From Novosphingobium sp. (GTDB lineage Bacteria > Pseudomonadota > Alphaproteobacteria > Sphingomonadales > Sphingomonadaceae), in NCBI RefSeq assembly GCF_025351285.1, contig NZ_JANXWG010000082.1:1-64000 (forward strand): 64,000 bases of DNA, read 5' to 3'. Position numbers and translations under genes: made by a program. Below the pieces are notes generated by a model that had not been told where the DNA came from, did no database searches, and worked only from the letters and a program-made list of their open reading frames with translations. Below, one piece after another: positions 27,026 to 35,088 of the stretch (the stretch's first letter is position 1; the number at the start of each line of letters is the position of its first letter).

Positions 27026-27162
27026 TCGAAATTCGCGAAATAGCGAATTTCGAAGCCTGTGCCGTCCCGCTCCCCCGGCCCTACCACCCACAGGGTACAC
27101 TCAATGGGTGGTAGGGCCGGGGGAGCGGGACGGCACAGGCTATCCGGAACGCAGTTCCGGAT
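27026..27162. repeat. Stack of three perfect hairpins after fliS
   Basis: Three perfect inverted repeats sit nearly end to end. The first has 11-bp arms at 27026-27036 and 27043-27053 with a 6-base loop. The second has 37-bp arms at 27054-27090 and 27105-27141 with a 14-base loop. The third has 9-bp arms at 27142-27150 and 27154-27162 with a 3-base loop. The middle stem is far longer than a terminator needs, and no T run follows. It may terminate the fli operon, be a REP/MITE-like dispersed element, or both. The rest of 27017-27221 shows no gene. Confidence 0.8.
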
Positions 27163-27221
27163 CAGGCACACGAAATCTGCAACGCACTTGCATCGTGTGG
27201 GTGCGTGGCTAGGCTCGAACC

Positions 27222-27956
27222 ATGGCGGTGATTGCAGTCTACAGCGTGAAAGGCGGCGTCGGCAAGTCGACGCTGTCGGCGGCGCTCGCCTGGAATTCGG
27301 CGATGGTGTCGCGGCGGCAGACGCTGTTGTGGGATCTCGATGTCCAGGGCGCCGCGGCCTTCCTCACCGGGATTGATCCGCCGCTCGCCACCCGCGCCGC
27401 TTCGATCTTCACGCGCGAACTCGCGCCCGAAGAGCTGATCCAGCCGACCGCTTACGACAAGCTGGACCTGCTGCCGGCCGACGACAGCCTGCGCAGCCTC
27501 GATTCGATTTTCGAGCGCATCGGCAAGCGCCGCCGGCTGGCGCGGCTGACCGAGGAACTGGCGCGGCGCTATGAACGGATCGTGCTCGATTGCCCGCCCG
27601 TGCTGAACGAGCTTTCGGCGCAAGTGATCCGCGCCGCCGCGCTGATCATCGTGCCGTTGCCGCCGTCCCCGCTGGCGCGCCGTGCGCTTGATGCGATCCG
27701 CGCCGAACTGGTCCGTTCGCACAAGACTCACCCGCCGATCCTGCCGGTGTTCTCGATGGTGGATCGGCGCCGGCGGCTGCACCGCGCTGCGCTTGAGGAA
27801 ATGCCCGACTGGCCGGTGATCCCGATGGCCAGCCGGATCGAGCAGATGGCCGAACGCCGCGAACCGGTTGGCGCATTCGCGCCCAATGAGCCGCCAGCCC
27901 GCGCGATTGCCACGCTGTGGGCGGCGGTGGAGCGCAAGCTGGCCAGCCCCGGTTAG
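27222..27956 (+). CDS. ParA/MinD-family ATPase (first of a tandem pair)
   Basis: A 244-residue P-loop ATPase. The start MAVIAVYSVKGGVGKSTLSA is a deviant Walker A motif (KGGVGKST). Walker B is RIVLDCPPVLNELSAQVIRA. The LLWDLDVQGAAAFL switch region of the ParA/MinD family is also present. No DNA-binding or partner domain is visible. The adjacent paralogue shares the same layout. Since ParA/MinD relatives (FlhG, ParC, MipZ) position flagella, chemoreceptor arrays or division sites, a polar-positioning job next to the flagellar locus is plausible but only inferred. Confidence 0.88.
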   Translation: MAVIAVYSVKGGVGKSTLSAALAWNSAMVSRRQTLLWDLDVQGAAAFLTGIDPPLATRAASIFTRELAPEELIQPTAYDKLDLLPADDSLRSLDSIFERIGKRRRLARLTEELARRYERIVLDCPPVLNELSAQVIRAAALIIVPLPPSPLARRALDAIRAELVRSHKTHPPILPVFSMVDRRRRLHRAALEEMPDWPVIPMASRIEQMAERREPVGAFAPNEPPARAIATLWAAVERKLASPG

Positions 27957-28067
27957 CGATGGCGGAAGATTCTGTGTTGCGCTGGCACATGGCCGCAGGA
28001 ATCGATTGCACGAATCGGTAATATAGGGAAGTTTATACCGATAACTCGGGTCGGGGGTCAATCCGCA

Positions 28068-28940
28068 ATGGCGGTAATCGCGGTTTACAGCGTTAAGGGC
28101 GGCGTGGGCAAGACGACCATCGCGGTCGATCTGGCCTGGCGCGCGGCGCTGGTATCCAATCATCGCACCTTGCTTTGGGATCTGGATCCGCTGGGCGGCG
28201 CCGGCTTCCTGCTGGGTCAGCCCGAACGCCGCGCCGAACGAGCGGCCTCGATCTTTCAGCGTGACGGTCGCCCGCGCGACCTGATTGCACCCACTCAGTA
28301 TGCCGGACTGTCGCTGCTCCAGGCCGATCCCAGCTTGCGCAGTCTCGCGCTCACGTTTGCGCGGCTTGGCCAGCGGCGGCGGCTGGCCGCCCTTACCATG
28401 CAGCTTTCGGCCGAATACGATCGGATCGTGCTGGATTGCCCGCCGGTGCTTAACGAAGTGAGCGAACAGGTGATCGGCGCGGCCGACCTCGTGATCGTGC
28501 CTTTGCCGCCGTCACCACTGTCGTTCCGCGCGCTCGAACTGGTGCGCAGCGAGATTGCGCGTCAGCATGGCCGCCATCCGCCGATCCTGCCGGTGCTGTC
28601 GATGTATGATGGCCGCCGCACCATCCACCGCGAATTGCGCGCCGGGCAAGCCGCCGGCTGGCCGATCGTCCCGGCGTCAAGCGATGTCGAACGCACCGCG
28701 GTGCTCCGCCGTCCGCTGGGCGAGGTTTCACCCACGTGTTCGGCTGCGCGCGCGCTGCAAGGCGTGTGGGATGCAGTCGAAGCCAAGCTCGGCACGCTGA
28801 ATGGTGCGCCAGCGCCCTGCTCAAACATCCAGCATCCGGCCGCCATCCAGCATCCGGCCGTCATCGAGCATCCGCCCCTTGCGCAGCGCGTACCGGCACG
28901 CGTTGTGTCCGCACCTGCCCTGGAATTGCGCGTGGCCTGA
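28068..28940 (+). CDS. ParA/MinD-family ATPase (second of a tandem pair)
   Basis: A 290-residue paralogue of the preceding gene. The start is MAVIAVYSVKGGVGKTTIAV. Shared blocks are TLLWDLDPLGGAGFLLGQ, RIVLDCPPVLNEVSEQVIGA and IVPLPPSPLSFRALELVRSE. It differs by a C-terminal extension of about 50 residues containing three copies of an IQHPA-like repeat. The two genes are separated by 111 bases, so this copy may have its own promoter. Duplication followed by divergence is the simple explanation. Confidence 0.88.
   Translation: MAVIAVYSVKGGVGKTTIAVDLAWRAALVSNHRTLLWDLDPLGGAGFLLGQPERRAERAASIFQRDGRPRDLIAPTQYAGLSLLQADPSLRSLALTFARLGQRRRLAALTMQLSAEYDRIVLDCPPVLNEVSEQVIGAADLVIVPLPPSPLSFRALELVRSEIARQHGRHPPILPVLSMYDGRRTIHRELRAGQAAGWPIVPASSDVERTAVLRRPLGEVSPTCSAARALQGVWDAVEAKLGTLNGAPAPCSNIQHPAAIQHPAVIEHPPLAQRVPARVVSAPALELRVA
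28827..28878 (+). repeat. 18-bp tandem repeat in the second ParA gene
   Basis: Two nearly identical 18-bp units (28827-28844 and 28845-28862) and a third diverged partial unit encode the repeated peptide IQHPAAIQHPAVIEHPP near the C-terminus. Being a multiple of three, copy-number change would lengthen or shorten the tail without breaking the frame. Confidence 0.75.
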
Positions 28941-29062
28941 CCGCGGGCCGGTCACAGGCTAGTCCCAAGCTGGTCATGGGCCAGTCACAGGTCGGTCTTA
29001 TTGCAGTGCAGCGCTCGTGCGGCTTGCCGTGCAGGGGTCTGCAAGGCTAGCTTGCGCCCGCC

Positions 29063-31261
29063 ATGGCACTCAAATCCCTTTCCCCCTCGCTTGAAATCGC
29101 AAACGCCGAACCGACTGCGGACCCGGCCGGCCGCTATTTCAACCGCGAGCTGTCGTGGCTCCAGTTCAACCGCCGGGTGCTGTCCGAAGCCGCCAACCCC
29201 GCATACCCGCTGTTCGAGCGGTTGCGCTTCCTGTCGATTTCGGGCGCCAACCTCGATGAATTCTTCATGGTCCGCGTCGCCGGTTTGCGCGGGCAAGTGC
29301 TCCAGAAGGTCGAAGACGCCTCGATCGACGGGCTGACCCCTGCCCAGCAACTGCCGCTGATCGCCGCAGAAGCCGATGCGCTGATGGCCGAACAGCAAGC
29401 GCTGTGGAGCGAATTGAAACCGCTGCTGGCGCAAGCCGGCGTCCAGGTGATGACGGCGCGCGACATCGACGGCCCGGCCGAGCGGGAACTGGGCAAGTTC
29501 TTCCGCGAACAGCTTTTCCCGGTCATCACCCCGCAGGCGCTCGATCCCGCGCACCCGTTTCCGTTCATCCCCAATCTCGGCCTCTCGATGCTGTTCGAGC
29601 TCAAACGGCTGAAAGATGGCGAGCCGGTGCGCGAACTGATCATGCTGCCCGCCGCGCTTCCGCGCCTGCACGTGCTCGAGGACGGCGCGCGCTGCGTCAG
29701 CCTGGAAGTGGTGCTGCGGCATTTTTCGGGGCGGCTGTTCCCCGGCTATACCGTGCTGGGATCGGCCGCATTCCGCGTGATCCGCGACAGCGACATCGAC
29801 TTCGAGGAAGAGGCCGAAGATCTCGTCCGCACCTTCCGCAGCGCGATCAAGCGGCGCCGGCGCGGCCGCGTGATCCGGCTGGAAACCGAAACCGCGATCC
29901 ATCCAGACTTGTCCGCGCTGATCAAGCGCGAACTGGGCGGCGAAGACGCATTCACAGTCAAGACCGACGGGTTCCTGGGCATTACCGACTTGTCGCTGGT
30001 GGTCGAGATGGACCGGCCCGACTTGCGCTTCGTGCCTTACGTGCCGCGCTTTCCCGAACGGATAGCCGAACACGATGGCGATTGCTTTGCGGCGATCCGC
30101 CAGAAGGACCTCATCGTCCATCACCCTTACGAGAGCTTCGACGTGGTGCTGGCCTACTTGCGCCAGGCCGCCGCCGATCCCGACGTGCTGGCGATCAAGC
30201 AGACGCTCTACCGCGCCGGCAAGCAGGGTGCGGTGATCCGGGCGCTGTGCGACGCGGCCGAAGCGGGCAAGTCGGTGACGGCTGTGGTCGAACTGAAGGC
30301 GCGTTTCGACGAGGAGCAGAACCTGCATTGGGCGGCGCAGCTCGAACGGTCGGGCGTGCAGGTTGTCTATGGCTTCATCGAGATGAAGACCCACGCCAAG
30401 ATCAGCCTGGTGGTGCGGCGAGAGGGGAAATTGATCCGCACTTATTGCCACTTCGGCACGGGCAACTACCACCCCGTCACCGCGCGGATATACACCGACT
30501 TGTCGTTCTTCACCGCCGATCCCGCTATCGGGCGCGATGCCGCCGAAGTGCTCAACTACATCACCGGCTACCTCGAACCGAGCGACCTTGAGCAGATGGT
30601 GATCAGCCCGCTGACCCTCAAGCCCAAGCTGTTCGAACTGATCGACCGTGAAATCGCCAACGCGCGCGAGGGGCTGCCATCGGGCATCTGGGCCAAGATG
30701 AACTCGCTGTCCGACCGCAGCGCGATCGACAAGTTGTACGAAGCGAGCGCCGCCGGCGTGCCGATCGTGCTGGTGGTGCGCGGGGTGTGCTGCCTGCGAG
30801 CGGGCGTGCCGGGGCTGTCCGAAACGATCACGGTCAAGTCGGTGATCGGCCGGTTCCTGGAACACAGCCGCATCTGGGCCTTCGCCAACGGCGCGCCGCT
30901 GCCCAGCGCGGGGGCCGACTTGTACATTTCCTCGGCCGACTGGATGAACCGCAATTTCGAACGCCGGGTGGAATATGCGCTGCCCTTGCGCAACGCCACG
31001 GTCCACGCGCAAGTGCTCGAACAGGTCATGCTCGCCAACCTGCTCGACGACGAACAGAGCTGGCTGATGCAGCGCGACGGCAGCTACCAGCGCATCGTAC
31101 CGGGCTCGCAGCCGTTCAACCTGCACCGCTACTTCATGACCAATCCGTCGCTGTCGGGGCGCGGTGCATCGCTGGAGGAAGACGCCGCGGTGCCGACCTT
31201 GTCGCTGACCCCGCTATCGGCCGCACACCTGCCGCATCCGGTGGTTCCCGACCCGCACTGA
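29063..31261 (+). CDS. ppk: Polyphosphate kinase 1
   Basis: 732 residues, slightly longer than E. coli Ppk. It makes polyphosphate from ATP. The N-domain starts with RYFNRELSWLQFNRRVLSEA. The head domain has RFLSISGANLDEFFMVRVAG. The catalytic C domains carry the autophosphorylated-His motif MKTHAKISLVVRREG (His at about residue 444) and FGTGNYHPVTARIYTDLSFF. It is followed by ppx, the common synthesis/degradation pair, with a 116-base gap. Confidence 0.97.
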   Translation: MALKSLSPSLEIANAEPTADPAGRYFNRELSWLQFNRRVLSEAANPAYPLFERLRFLSISGANLDEFFMVRVAGLRGQVLQKVEDASIDGLTPAQQLPLIAAEADALMAEQQALWSELKPLLAQAGVQVMTARDIDGPAERELGKFFREQLFPVITPQALDPAHPFPFIPNLGLSMLFELKRLKDGEPVRELIMLPAALPRLHVLEDGARCVSLEVVLRHFSGRLFPGYTVLGSAAFRVIRDSDIDFEEEAEDLVRTFRSAIKRRRRGRVIRLETETAIHPDLSALIKRELGGEDAFTVKTDGFLGITDLSLVVEMDRPDLRFVPYVPRFPERIAEHDGDCFAAIRQKDLIVHHPYESFDVVLAYLRQAAADPDVLAIKQTLYRAGKQGAVIRALCDAAEAGKSVTAVVELKARFDEEQNLHWAAQLERSGVQVVYGFIEMKTHAKISLVVRREGKLIRTYCHFGTGNYHPVTARIYTDLSFFTADPAIGRDAAEVLNYITGYLEPSDLEQMVISPLTLKPKLFELIDREIANAREGLPSGIWAKMNSLSDRSAIDKLYEASAAGVPIVLVVRGVCCLRAGVPGLSETITVKSVIGRFLEHSRIWAFANGAPLPSAGADLYISSADWMNRNFERRVEYALPLRNATVHAQVLEQVMLANLLDDEQSWLMQRDGSYQRIVPGSQPFNLHRYFMTNPSLSGRGASLEEDAAVPTLSLTPLSAAHLPHPVVPDPH

Positions 31262-31377
31262 TTATTTTTGCCCGATTTTGAGGGGCAGCCGCGCTTGCTG
31301 GCATTGCACGCGCTCCCTAAACAGCCGTCGATGTTCAAATCCAATCTGCCTCCAGGTGACCTGACCGGATCGGCCCG

Positions 31378-32892
31378 ATGATGTCGGATCGCCGCGCGAT
31401 CATCGATATCGGTTCGAATTCGATCCGCCTGGTCGTGTTCGGCGGAGCGCCGCGCGCGCCGGTGGTGCTGTACAACGAAAAGATCATGGCCGGCCTCGGG
31501 CGCGGCGTAGTCCAGGGCGGCCGGCTCGATCCGGCGACGGCAGCCATTGCGCTGGCCGGGCTGCAACGCTTTTCCGCGCTGCTCGATGGCATGGATCTCG
31601 CCTCGTTGCGCGTGGTGGCAACCGCCGCGGTGCGCGAGGCGGCCGATGGCGAAGCGTTCATCGAAGCGGTGCGCGCGCTCGGGCTCCCCGCCGAGATCCT
31701 CTCGGGCGAGGACGAGGCGGTCGGTTCGGGCCAGGGCGTGCTGGCGGCCATGCCGGGTGCCGACGGGCTGGTGGCCGACATGGGAGGGGGCAGCCTAGAA
31801 CTGGTGCGCGTGGCGGGCGATGCGGTGCTGCAACGCACCTCGCTGCGGCTGGGCACGATGCGCGTCGCCGAAATCCGCGCAAGCGGCCACGGCAAGTTGC
31901 GCCGCCATGTCCAGACCGTGCTCGGCAAGCTGGCCTGGCTCGACAATTGCGCGGGGAGGCCACTCTATCTGGTGGGTGGCGCATGGCGCGCGCTGGCGCG
32001 GGTGCATATGCAGCAGACCGGGGCGCCGCTGTCGGTGCTCGGCAATTACGCCATTCCACCCGAGGACGCGCGCGCGCTGTACGATTCGGTGCGCGCGATG
32101 GACCGCTTGGCGTTGAAGGCGCTGCCGGGAATCAAGTCGGCGCGGATCGCGCATATCGACGATGGCGCCGGGCTGCTTTCGGCGCTGGTCGAAGCCTTGC
32201 GGCCCAGCGCGCTGGTGATTTCGGCGCAGGGCCTGCGCGAAGGCCTGCTCCACCAGGCGCTCCCGCCCGAACAGCGCGCGCGCGATCCGCTGATCGAAGG
32301 CGTCCGCTTCGTGACCGCCAACCAGCAGCAGTTTCCCGGCTATGCCGAAGCGCTCGATGCGTGGCTGGGCGGGTTGTTCGGCACAGAGGCGCCGACATTG
32401 GCGCGGTTGCGGCTTTCGGCCTGCCTGCTGCGCGGCACCGGCTGGAGCAGCAACCCCGATTTCCGCGCGCTCGGCGCCGAAGAATTGGCGCTGCATGGCA
32501 ACTGGACCGGCGCCAGCCCCGCCGACCGGGCGATCATGGCGGCATCGCTGCTGGTGGCGATGGGAGGAATTGGGGGCGGAACCGAACAACCCGCGTTGTT
32601 GACGCAATTGGCTGGGGAGGACGATCTGCGCCGTGCGCGCGGCTGGGGCTATGCGATGCGGCTGGCGCAGCGCATTTCGGGCGGAGCGCCGGCTTTGCTG
32701 TTGCGCACCGCCATCCGCGCCGAGGGTGGCCAACTTGTGCTGGAACTGCCGCGCGACCTACATGCGCTGGTAGACACGACGCTCGAACGGCGGCTGACAG
32801 GACTGGCCAATGCGTTCGAGCTGGCCGCGCCACGGATCGATCTGGTTTCATCGCCCCCAGATTCGTCTCCCACAGTTAATTCGATGGCCTGA
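31378..32892 (+). CDS. ppx: Exopolyphosphatase, Ppx/GppA family
   Basis: A 504-residue member of the ASKHA phosphatase superfamily. The N-terminal phosphate-1 motif is AIIDIGSNSIRLVVFGGAPR. The second phosphate-binding loop is VADMGGGSLELVRVAGDAVL. The C-terminal helical part resembles the HD-like domain of Ppx. The family hydrolyses polyphosphate or pppGpp; location next to ppk favours Ppx. An ATG one codon downstream of the chosen start is also possible (MMSDRRA). Confidence 0.93.
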   Translation: MMSDRRAIIDIGSNSIRLVVFGGAPRAPVVLYNEKIMAGLGRGVVQGGRLDPATAAIALAGLQRFSALLDGMDLASLRVVATAAVREAADGEAFIEAVRALGLPAEILSGEDEAVGSGQGVLAAMPGADGLVADMGGGSLELVRVAGDAVLQRTSLRLGTMRVAEIRASGHGKLRRHVQTVLGKLAWLDNCAGRPLYLVGGAWRALARVHMQQTGAPLSVLGNYAIPPEDARALYDSVRAMDRLALKALPGIKSARIAHIDDGAGLLSALVEALRPSALVISAQGLREGLLHQALPPEQRARDPLIEGVRFVTANQQQFPGYAEALDAWLGGLFGTEAPTLARLRLSACLLRGTGWSSNPDFRALGAEELALHGNWTGASPADRAIMAASLLVAMGGIGGGTEQPALLTQLAGEDDLRRARGWGYAMRLAQRISGGAPALLLRTAIRAEGGQLVLELPRDLHALVDTTLERRLTGLANAFELAAPRIDLVSSPPDSSPTVNSMA

Positions 32893-32956
32893 CGCGCGCA
32901 CGGCTGGACAGCGGCCACCCCGCCTTGTCATGGGTAATCCCCAATGGAGACCTGCG

Positions 32957-33625
32957 ATGTGGACGCTTTACCAGTTCCCGCTTTGCCCGTTCAGCCGCAA
33001 GGTGCGCCTGTTGCTGGGCGAAAAAGGCGTGGGCTACGATCTGGTTCGCGAAAACCCGTGGGAACGGCGCGATGAATTCCTCCAGCTCAACCCCGCCGGC
33101 CACACCCCGGTGCTGCGCAATGAAGACCGCGACATCACGCTCGTCGACAGCCGCGCGATCTGCGAATATTTCGAGGAAACCGTCGACAAGTCGCAGATGA
33201 TCATCGGCACAGCCGCCAACCGCGCCGAAATCCGCCGGTTGGTCGCCCTGTTCGACGAGAACTTCTTCGACGACGTGACCGCGCCACTGCTCAACGAAAA
33301 GATGCACAAGCGGCTCACCCGCCAGCCGCCCGACAGCAAGGCGCTGCGCGAGGCGATGCGACTGGCCGACGCGCACCTCGATTACCTCGATTACCTGATC
33401 GATCGCCGCCCGTGGCTGGCGGGCGCAACGATGAGCCTGGCCGACCTGACCGCGGCCGCGCAAATCTCGGTGGCCGATTACCTGGGCGGGATCGACTGGT
33501 CGCACCACGAACAAGCTGCAAGCTGGTATGCGGTGTTCAAGAGCCGCCCGAGCTTCCGCCCGCTGCTGTCCGAACGGATGGAAGGCGTCGCTCCACCCAG
33601 TCACTATGCCGACGTGAACGCCTGA
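32957..33625 (+). CDS. Glutathione S-transferase family protein
   Basis: 222 residues. The thioredoxin-fold N domain has LYQFPLCPFSRKVRLLLGEK, with a CPFS motif where many GSTs carry the catalytic Ser/Cys. It also has NPAGHTPVLRNEDRDITLVD and the substrate-site DSRAICEYFEE motif. The C-terminal helical domain ends with SLADLTAAAQISVADYLG. The start at MWTLYQFPLC is set by GGAGA ten bases upstream; longer in-frame starts overlap the ppx end. The substrate is unknown. It ends nine bases from the opposing neighbour. Confidence 0.9.
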   Translation: MWTLYQFPLCPFSRKVRLLLGEKGVGYDLVRENPWERRDEFLQLNPAGHTPVLRNEDRDITLVDSRAICEYFEETVDKSQMIIGTAANRAEIRRLVALFDENFFDDVTAPLLNEKMHKRLTRQPPDSKALREAMRLADAHLDYLDYLIDRRPWLAGATMSLADLTAAAQISVADYLGGIDWSHHEQAASWYAVFKSRPSFRPLLSERMEGVAPPSHYADVNA

Positions 33626-33634
33626 TTATTCGCC

Positions 33635-34615
33635 TCAGACCGGGCGGATCTCGCTGCCGAAGCGACCGTGCTTGCGATAGCGCACCATCCAGCGATCGAG
33701 GAACAGCCCCAGCGGGCGCGGCGTCACGCCCAGCGCCTCGATCCCCGGGACCGCGCCCGTTGCCACGTTACCGGGCTGTAGCAGCGCCCACTGGTCACGG
33801 CTCAACGGCGCACCCGGCAGCCAGCCGGTGAGCGTGGCGAACGCACTTGAAGCCGCATCGGGCAGTTCGATCAGCAGCGGAGACCGCCCTTGCGCGCGCG
33901 CAATCCGGTGGTGCAGATCGGCCATATCGATCGCTTCGGGTCCGGCCAGCTCGTAAGTCTTGTCCGCATGCGCCAGCGGGTAGGCCAACGCATTGCCGAT
34001 CGCTTCGGCGGCGTCGTCGACGAACAGCGGCTGCAACTTTGCATGCGGCGCGAACACCGGCAGCACCGGCAGCATCGATACCAGGCCGGCGATAAGGTTC
34101 ACGAACTTGTCGTCCTCGCCGAACAGCACCGATGGCTGCACGATCGTGGCTGCGGGGAATGCGGCGCGCACCGCGGCCTCGCCCTCGGCCTTGGTGCGCG
34201 CATAGGCGACTCTGGACGCCGCATCGGCCCCCAGCGCCGAAACATGAACGAACGCCGCTACGCCTGCAACGCGCGCGGCTTCGGCAATGCCGCCCGCACC
34301 CTTGCCCTGCAAGCCGTCGAGGTTGCCCGCAAACGCACCGACCAGGTTTACCACCGCATCCGCCCCGGCCAGCGCCGGCGCCAGCGATTCGGGTTTCAGC
34401 ACATCAACTCGCCCGAACTGCACCTGCCCCAGGTTGCCCAGCGGGCGTACCGTGTAAGCCTTTTCGGGATACCGGCTGCACACCCGCAACCGCGCCCCGC
34501 GCGCCAGCAATTCCTGCGCGAGATGCCGCCCGAAAAAACCGCTACCGCCGATCAGCGCAATCAATTTGCCGTCGAGGTCGCGTGCCCTGCCGCTTGTCAT
34601 GTACATGCGTCCCAT
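33635..34615 (-). CDS. NAD(P)-binding protein, complex I NDUFA9-like subunit family
   Basis: A 326-residue atypical short-chain dehydrogenase. The Rossmann motif is LIALIGGSGFFGRHLAQELL (GGSGFFG near residues 23-29). The YARTK segment takes the place of the catalytic YxxxK (SRVAYARTKAEGE). The sequence ADAVVNLVGAFAGNLDGLQG and the late PLFVDDAAEAIGNAL block resemble NDUFA9-like proteins of alphaproteobacteria. ATGs four and six codons downstream are alternative starts. Convergent with the GST gene. The following 228 bases up to the tRNA contain nothing recognisable. Confidence 0.85.
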   Translation of the reverse strand: MGRMYMTSGRARDLDGKLIALIGGSGFFGRHLAQELLARGARLRVCSRYPEKAYTVRPLGNLGQVQFGRVDVLKPESLAPALAGADAVVNLVGAFAGNLDGLQGKGAGGIAEAARVAGVAAFVHVSALGADAASRVAYARTKAEGEAAVRAAFPAATIVQPSVLFGEDDKFVNLIAGLVSMLPVLPVFAPHAKLQPLFVDDAAEAIGNALAYPLAHADKTYELAGPEAIDMADLHHRIARAQGRSPLLIELPDAASSAFATLTGWLPGAPLSRDQWALLQPGNVATGAVPGIEALGVTPRPLGLFLDRWMVRYRKHGRFGSEIRPV

Positions 34616-34843
34616 TGCAAGCCGCCCTCTGCCCGCAACGGTCAGGAAACGGCCGAAAAACTCATTCGGTCCCTTGGCACAAACGGCGCCCCGGTTTCAA
34701 CGGCCATCAGGTGCAATGCGCATTTCCCCGCGCCCGATGCAAAGAAGCGTGCCCTTGCGCCACGATGCGCCATTGACAACCAGACACCACGACCGCTATC
34801 GGCCCGGTCCTACCCGGCGCGGCCATCACGGCGCGCGCCCCGT

Positions 34844-34930
34844 GCCCAGATGGCGGAATTGGTAGACGCACCAGCTTCAGGTGCTGGCGCTCGCAAGGGC
34901 GTGGAGGTTCGAGTCCTCTTCTGGGCACCA
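34844..34930 (+). tRNA. tRNA-Leu (anticodon CAG)
   Basis: An 87-base class II tRNA. The acceptor strands GCCCAGA (34844-34850) and TCTGGGC (34920-34926) pair fully; discriminator A and an encoded CCA end follow. The anticodon arm is CCAGC-TTCAGGT-GCTGG, giving anticodon CAG. A variable arm (GGCGCTCGCAAGGGCGT region) and a T arm with GGTTCGAGTCC are present. Its 3' end is the integration site of the adjacent island. Confidence 0.97.
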
Positions 34931-34931
34931 T
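34915..34931 (+). other. attL core at the tRNA-Leu 3' end
   Basis: A 17-base segment covering the T-arm/acceptor end and CCA of tRNA-Leu plus one base. It matches the right-end copy except for one missing G there. Insertion therefore keeps an intact tRNA gene on the integrase side. Confidence 0.8.
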
Positions 34932-34937
34932 CGCTTC

Positions 34938-34965
34938 CTCCGGACATGTCCATAAATGTCCGGAG
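34938..34965 (+). terminator. Hairpin directly after tRNA-Leu
   Basis: A perfect 10-bp stem (CTCCGGACAT at 34938-34947, complement at 34956-34965) with an 8-base loop, eight bases after the tRNA. It probably terminates or trims the tRNA transcript and lies inside the island's left end. No long T run follows immediately. Confidence 0.5.
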
Positions 34966-34989
34966 AAGTCCCCAAAATCAAAGGTTTTT

Positions 34990-35064
34990 GACGGTAGGAG
35001 CGTCCACCCGCATCCGGTCAAATTCGTTGCAATTGACGGTATCCGACGGTATTTTTGACGGTAT
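34990..35064 (+). repeat. GACGGTAT repeats, candidate integrase arm sites (left)
   Basis: GACGGTA(T) appears at 34990 (last base differs), 35035, 35045 and 35057 in the 158 bases between attL and the integrase ATG. The 12-base spacing of the last two copies and the following CGAAA recur at the right end (50631, 50643). Shared, directional short repeats near both att sites are typical of arm-type integrase or excisionase binding sites. Confidence 0.6.
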
Positions 35065-35088
35065 CGAAACCGACAAGAAGGTGGCCTC

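Noticed and set aside
28941..29062. Repeated GTCACAGG segments ahead of ppk (a Pho-box was considered)
   Set aside because: The copies are short, and the spacing and sequence do not fit the CTGTCAT-type Pho box pattern well enough.
28985..31126. A long open frame (713 codons) on the - strand opposite ppk
   Set aside because: It is rich in His, Gln, Arg and Asp with no family motif, the typical antisense shadow of a GC-rich gene; ppk on the + strand is fully conserved.
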